A DNA stretch of 64,000 nt, from positions 496,001-560,000 of the forward strand of contig NC_082414.1 of NCBI RefSeq assembly GCF_004011695.2. Direction: 5' to 3'. Of the stretch, positions 59,956 to 64,000 are shown piece by piece (positions within the stretch are counted from its first letter, which is position 1; each line of letters opens with the position of its first letter). The position numbers were made by a program, and so were the translations under genes. The stretch is from Ascochyta rabiei. Its lineage: Eukaryota; Ascomycota; Dothideomycetes; Pleosporales; Didymellaceae. The notes under the pieces were generated by a model. That model saw only the letters and a list, made by a program, of their open reading frames with translations. It searched no databases and was not told the origin of the DNA.

Positions 59956-61250
59956 ATGTCCCTCGGAAAATCGATTCGAGGCAACACACCCAGCATGACG
60001 TTGACAACGATCTCTGGACTCACCAAGCTCGCCAGTGAACCTCTGCTTACTGGCGGGCTCCTGTACCTCCTCACTCGCGGCCCACCGCACCTGCGCGCTC
60101 GCCTGCTTGCGCCATTTCAATCTACACTCCCCTTATTCACAAACACGCCGAAAGGCGTCGCCAGAGTAGCGACCCTCATAACGCTTCTCAAGATCCTAAC
60201 CACGGCCGGTGTGCTACGTCGCATAAATCAAGCACTCAACCGCCTGGCATGGAACAACTGGTGCCTGGGCCGCAGTGGCGCAGAATGGACGTTTGGCCCT
60301 GCGAAGCAAGAAGTCGTACTCATTACAGGCGGGAGCAGTGGGTTTGGGTACGAGATGGTTCGATCGTTTTCGAAACATGCCCGCGTTATTGCCATCGACG
60401 TATCTTCCTTTCCAGCGGAGTTGGATGCCCTGTCTGATGTGCACTTTTACCAGTGCGACATTACAGATACGTCTGCACTTGAGGCGCTGTGCGGGCAGAT
60501 CAGGAGAGAACATGGGACTGTCAGCGTGCTGATCAACAACGCCGGTATTGGAATCGGCAAGACGTTGCTTGAGGTGAGCAGTCTGGTCACCGCAGTCGAG
60601 AGATGCTGCTAACAAGGACACAGACTAGCAACGCGGAGAGCCAGAAGCTGTTGCAAGTCAATCTCTTCTCGCACATGGTACTGATCCGCGAGTTTCTACC
60701 TGCCATGCTTGCGCAGAAGAAGGTACGCGCTCCTTTTCTTCTAGTGCTTCCTGAACATCAAACTTACCACTCTCAGGGCCACATCGTGAGCATCGCATCG
60801 ATGGCATCGTTTGTCGCTGCCCCCGGCCTGATAGACTACTGCATCAGCAAGATCGGTGCGCTCTACCTCACCGAAGGCATCCGCGCAGAATGCCTCGCCC
60901 ATTACTCCGGCGGCGAAGGCATATGCACGACTTCCATCCACCCTTCGTGGCACCAGACCGGCATTCTCAAGAACGGAGGTGATCAGCTAAAAAATCAAGG
61001 TATTGTGCCTGATCCGCCGAGCAGGGTGAGCGATGTGGTGGTTGAGCAGGTGTTGAAGGGACGGAGTGGCCGGCTCTGTGTCCCCAAGAGCCAAGAGCGA
61101 TACATGGGTGTCAGGAACTGGCCGCGCTGGGCGCAGGATCTTGCGTTTGGACTGGCATCCAAGAAGAAAGCGAACTCGGCAGAAAGCGCGACGACAGCAC
61201 TGAAGGGTGTTGGTGCTGATGTGTCGGCGTGGAAGCAAGAGCGGGAGTAG
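59956..61250 (+). CDS. Membrane-associated short-chain dehydrogenase/reductase
   Basis: Exons 59956-60573, 60624-60722 and 60777-61250 give 396 residues. The first 115 residues carry two hydrophobic stretches (LLTGGLLYLLT and VATLITLLKILTTAGVL), placing it on ER or lipid-droplet membrane. The SDR core follows: cofactor motif TGGSSGFG (124-131), NNAG (194-197), and catalytic Y260-x-x-x-K264 in DYCISK with upstream Ser in SIASMAS. An acid-type residue after the second strand (VIAIDVSSF) favours NAD(H). It resembles the RDH10/DHRS3-like (17-beta-HSD11-type) group that acts on lipophilic alcohols. It is encoded head-to-tail after the FAD oxidoreductase, but no operon-like coupling is implied. Confidence 0.88.
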
Positions 61251-61916
61251 GCGTAGGCGTGCGTATAGAACCAAGTGCACGCCCATAGTATGGGACCCTG
61301 CAACCAAATCAACGGAACTCACTAGCCCGAGCAAATCTACCCCTGTGATTCAATTCAGTTCAATCGATCTCACCAGCACACTCCAGGTTGAACGCCTAGC
61401 AAGGCAAGACACTAAACACAGCACCGCGCCGGACCAACTGCGGCCCAACAACCGGCGTGTGGATCTCCCGGTGGATTTCAATGTCAGCAGCTTTGTCAGC
61501 CGCACCACCACTGCATCGCCACGACATGATTTGTGCTGCACAGACAAGCCGTTCGTGCATACAACAGTGGTTCGATCCGTGCTGTGAGGCTGCGGGGTGC
61601 AAGACTTGTGGGGCGTAGGGTACGTTATGGTTGGTTGAGGCGAAACTGCAAATACGAGAGGGGGTTAGGCTGGATACTACGTTTGTCCAGATTTGGTGGG
61701 CAATTGGTAAGATGGATATACGGTGTAGGTTGGAAGGTGGATGAGAAGCGGAGATATGGATCGAGCGACGTCCGTGTCGACGTCACCGTCAGCATGGTGA
61801 GGAGTATAAATTGAAGCATCGTCGCCACTTGCATAACAGCCAGCAAACCGCAAACCTGCAAGTCAGAACCCGAGACCAGAACATTCCGTTTAGCACAAAC
61901 ATCGTGTCCACACAAC
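61251..61916. other. Intergenic, GST promoter
   Basis: No coding signal. A TATA box (TATAAA, about 61805-61810) lies some 107 bases before the GST ATG. Confidence 0.5.
61805..61810 (+). promoter_or_regulatory. TATA box of the GST gene
   Basis: TATAAA at a plausible distance upstream of the start codon. Confidence 0.45.
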
Positions 61917-62609
61917 ATGTCTTCTGACCAGTCCCTCAAGCCCATCACCATCTACGGCAAGCATGGTCCCAACCCGCCCAAAGTGCGCATGCTGTGCGAT
62001 GAACTCAACATCCCGTACACGCTCATCGACACGCCATTCCCGGACCTCAAGAAGCCCGATTTCCTAGCCGTCAACCCCAACGGCCGCATGCCCGCCATCC
62101 ACGACCCCAACACGGACCTCACGCTGTGGGAATCAGGCGCCATCCTCGAGTACCTAGTGGAGAAGTACGATACCGAGCACGCGGTGAGCTTCGCCCCGGG
62201 GTCCAACGACGCCCAGCTGGCCCGCCAGTGGCTCTTCTTCCAGGTCTCGGGCCAAGGACCCTACTACGGCCAGGCCGTGTGGTTTACAAAGTACCACCCG
62301 GAGCAGCTCGCGTCGGCGCAGGACCGGTACTACCGCGAGATTGAGCGCGTGACGTCGGTGCTGGACGGGCATCTTGCCAAGCAGGATAAAGGGAGCGATG
62401 GTCCGTGGCTGGTCGGTGGCAAGTTCTCGTACGCCGATTTGGCGTTTGTGCCGTGGCAGTATTTCATCGATCTTGGGCTGAAGGGCAAGCTTGATCTCAG
62501 CCCGTACAAGGAGGTGGCAGGGTGGTTGGAGAGGCTGGTGGCGAGGAAGGCGATTAAGAAGGCGATTGACGAGTTTCCTTCTGTGACCGCGAACACCAAA
62601 GAGTCTTGA
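61917..62609 (+). CDS. Glutathione S-transferase (Ure2/GstB-like)
   Basis: A single exon of 230 residues. The N-terminal thioredoxin fold has ITIYGKHGPNPPKVRMLCDE, cis-Pro region NPNGRMPAIHDP and the glutathione-binding LWESGAILEYLVEKYD. The C-terminal helical domain has LARQWLFFQVSGQGPYYGQAVWF, SYADLAFVPW as the N-capping/hydrophobic staple-like segment, and VAGWLERLVARKAIKKA. The SGQGPYYGQA motif is typical of fungal Ure2-like GSTs, which conjugate or reduce electrophiles with glutathione in the cytosol. It converges on the downstream P450 with only 35 bases between stop codons, so their transcripts probably overlap. Confidence 0.92.
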   Translation: MSSDQSLKPITIYGKHGPNPPKVRMLCDELNIPYTLIDTPFPDLKKPDFLAVNPNGRMPAIHDPNTDLTLWESGAILEYLVEKYDTEHAVSFAPGSNDAQLARQWLFFQVSGQGPYYGQAVWFTKYHPEQLASAQDRYYREIERVTSVLDGHLAKQDKGSDGPWLVGGKFSYADLAFVPWQYFIDLGLKGKLDLSPYKEVAGWLERLVARKAIKKAIDEFPSVTANTKES

Positions 62610-62643
62610 TGTGGTGATAGATATGCGATTTAATTGACTATCT

Positions 62644-63999
62644 TCATGCTTCCCATTTGATGGATCTCAGCTTGAGTTTCATTCCGTTGACCGGTTTACT
62701 TGTGATTGTGCCGCCGACAATAATTCGCTCGTTCGGATCAGCCATCTCCATCTCAAAGTGGCCAACGAAGGCGGCCAGCAACGCCCTCAACTCAGCCCTC
62801 GCGAATCGCTCACCAATGCAGCTACGTGGCCCGTGAAGAAACGTCAAAAAGGCAAAGTTGCTGTCTGCACCACCGTTCATTGTCGCCCGGCCAGTCGCCT
62901 TGTCGATCCAGCGTTCAGGCACAAAGTCCTCGGCATCCTCGCCCCACAGGGCTGGATTGCGATTAACGGCCCAGGGCACCACGAACACAATGGTACCCTT
63001 TGGGATGAAAACGCCGGTCACGGTGGTGTCGCGAACGGAAAGACGTGCGGTGAGCGGTATAGTGGGGTATAGGCGGAGGACCTCGTTGCACACGCCATTG
63101 AGATAGGGCATGCTTTCCAGAAGCTCAGCAACATCGAAATTGGGATCAGAGAGAGCCTGCGGGTCCGGGATGTACTCATGGATCTCGTAACGTAGGCGAT
63201 CCTGGATATCTGGGTGCTTGGAGAGTAGGTGTGATGCCCAGGTAAGAGCGGAAGAAGTGGTTTCGTGACCGGCCGCCATGAAAGTGAGGAGTTGATCCAC
63301 GAGGTTCTCATCCGAGAAATTGTTACTCCGTATCATGATAGACAGAATGTCTCTACTCTCGCGGCTCTCATGCTTCATCTTCGCCTTTCGGTCCACCACA
63401 AAGTCCGTGCATATTCTCTTAAGGTTACCAGTCGTGATCTTGACTCTTTCGTTCAATTTCCACGGCAACATGGCGATTAGCCGCGGCGGGAAGATGAGAT
63501 GACACGCAAAATATATCCCCTTCTCCACGGTAGGCTCCAATATCTCCTCGTAGTTCTTGACGAGCTCGTCTTCGCTGCTGCGCAACGATGCGATGTCGCG
63601 TCCAAGGCCGGCGAGCCCGATAATATCGAGCGTAACTTGAGTCGAGTAGTGTCCAATCTCGAGTATCTTGGAAGCATCTTCTGCCAACGAAGTCTTAACG
63701 GCGTCGCAGAACTCCATCGACTTCGACCAAAACACCGGATACAGCTCCTTGATATGTCGAAAATGAAACGCAGGCATGATCTGCTTGCGATGGTGTTTGT
63801 GCTCGCCGCCCTCGCTCATGAGGAGGCCATCGCCAAGGAATTTTCGTAAAAAAGCACGCGTCCATGGTGGCTTCTCAAAATCGTAGCTTTTGTTCACGAG
63901 AATATCTGACAGAGCTGCAGGGCTGCTCACGATAAGCCTGTCGGTGTGGAAGAAGCCCAGGGTTCGGATGATGCCATCGTTAGGTGCCGCTTTCATGAT
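62644..63999 (-). CDS. Cytochrome P450 (CYP4-like class), 5' end beyond the window
   Basis: An uninterrupted frame of 450 codons runs to the right edge; the membrane anchor and proline hinge are missing, so the true start lies outside, possibly after an intron. Key parts: MSEGGEHKHHRKQIMPAFHF (C-helix WxxxR-like region), I-helix FMAAGHETTSSALTW with the acid-Thr pair, K-helix NEVLRLYP (ExxR), DFVPERWID, and the haem loop FLTFLHGPRSCIGERFA with the axial Cys. All catalytic motifs are intact. The AGHETT/HGPRSCIG combination resembles fungal fatty-acid or terpenoid hydroxylases. It converges on the GST gene. Confidence 0.92.
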   Translation of the reverse strand: MMKAAPNDGIIRTLGFFHTDRLIVSSPAALSDILVNKSYDFEKPPWTRAFLRKFLGDGLLMSEGGEHKHHRKQIMPAFHFRHIKELYPVFWSKSMEFCDAVKTSLAEDASKILEIGHYSTQVTLDIIGLAGLGRDIASLRSSEDELVKNYEEILEPTVEKGIYFACHLIFPPRLIAMLPWKLNERVKITTGNLKRICTDFVVDRKAKMKHESRESRDILSIMIRSNNFSDENLVDQLLTFMAAGHETTSSALTWASHLLSKHPDIQDRLRYEIHEYIPDPQALSDPNFDVAELLESMPYLNGVCNEVLRLYPTIPLTARLSVRDTTVTGVFIPKGTIVFVVPWAVNRNPALWGEDAEDFVPERWIDKATGRATMNGGADSNFAFLTFLHGPRSCIGERFARAELRALLAAFVGHFEMEMADPNERIIVGGTITSKPVNGMKLKLRSIKWEA

Positions 64000-64000
64000 G

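Overview
The window is fungal nuclear DNA, most likely from a filamentous ascomycete (Pezizomycotina). The Dothideomycete/Pleosporalean flavour is inferred from family content only. Genes are monocistronic and lie on both strands. Introns are mostly 44-95 nt with GT..AG ends and CTAAC-type branch sites. The families are typical of such fungi: TOM1/HUWE1, Vti1, BLOC-1 subunit 1, cytochrome b5-fused sphingolipid desaturase, cutinase, GH3, PTH11-like rhodopsin-fold receptor, P450s. Exon junctions were placed by hand from splice sites, reading frame and family conservation.

Layout. 0.6-13.3 kb is gene-rich: a TauD-type dioxygenase, a protein with three zinc-cluster motifs in a row, a histidine phosphatase ending in a PCNA-interaction-like peptide, a Ser/Thr-rich GPI-type wall protein and a secreted GH3 glycosidase. 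13.5-21.5 kb is a graveyard: a P450 pseudogene, one apparently intact P450, an AT-rich island, an NLR (NACHT-type) relic and a protein-kinase relic. Many lesions are CGA-to-TGA or CAR-to-TAR type, as expected from repeat-induced point mutation (RIP) or plain decay. 22-24 kb holds the sphingolipid desaturase. 26.8-40.0 kb carries the roughly 3991-residue HECT ubiquitin ligase TOM1 and a BLOC-1 subunit 1 gene. 40.7-42.8 kb holds a broken 353-codon frame and a second AT-rich island. 42.8-49.5 kb has a cutinase, then a divergent pair of a flavin-dependent monooxygenase and a broken MFS transporter. 49.5-53.5 kb is almost gene-empty. 53.5-64 kb is gene-rich again: a PTH11-like receptor, VTI1 (minisatellites in an intron and upstream), an FAD oxidoreductase, an SDR, a GST and a P450 that runs off the right edge.

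How they fit together. Housekeeping genes for trafficking, ubiquitin and membrane lipids (TOM1, BLOC1S1, VTI1, desaturase) are interspersed with accessory genes for plant-surface degradation and small-molecule catabolism (cutinase, GH3, TauD, luciferase-like monooxygenase, P450s, GST, MFS). The accessory genes sit next to AT-rich islands and several are decaying. The most unusual intact proteins are the PIP-box-bearing histidine phosphatase and the triple zinc-cluster protein. I saw no tRNA, rRNA, CRISPR array or intact transposase.
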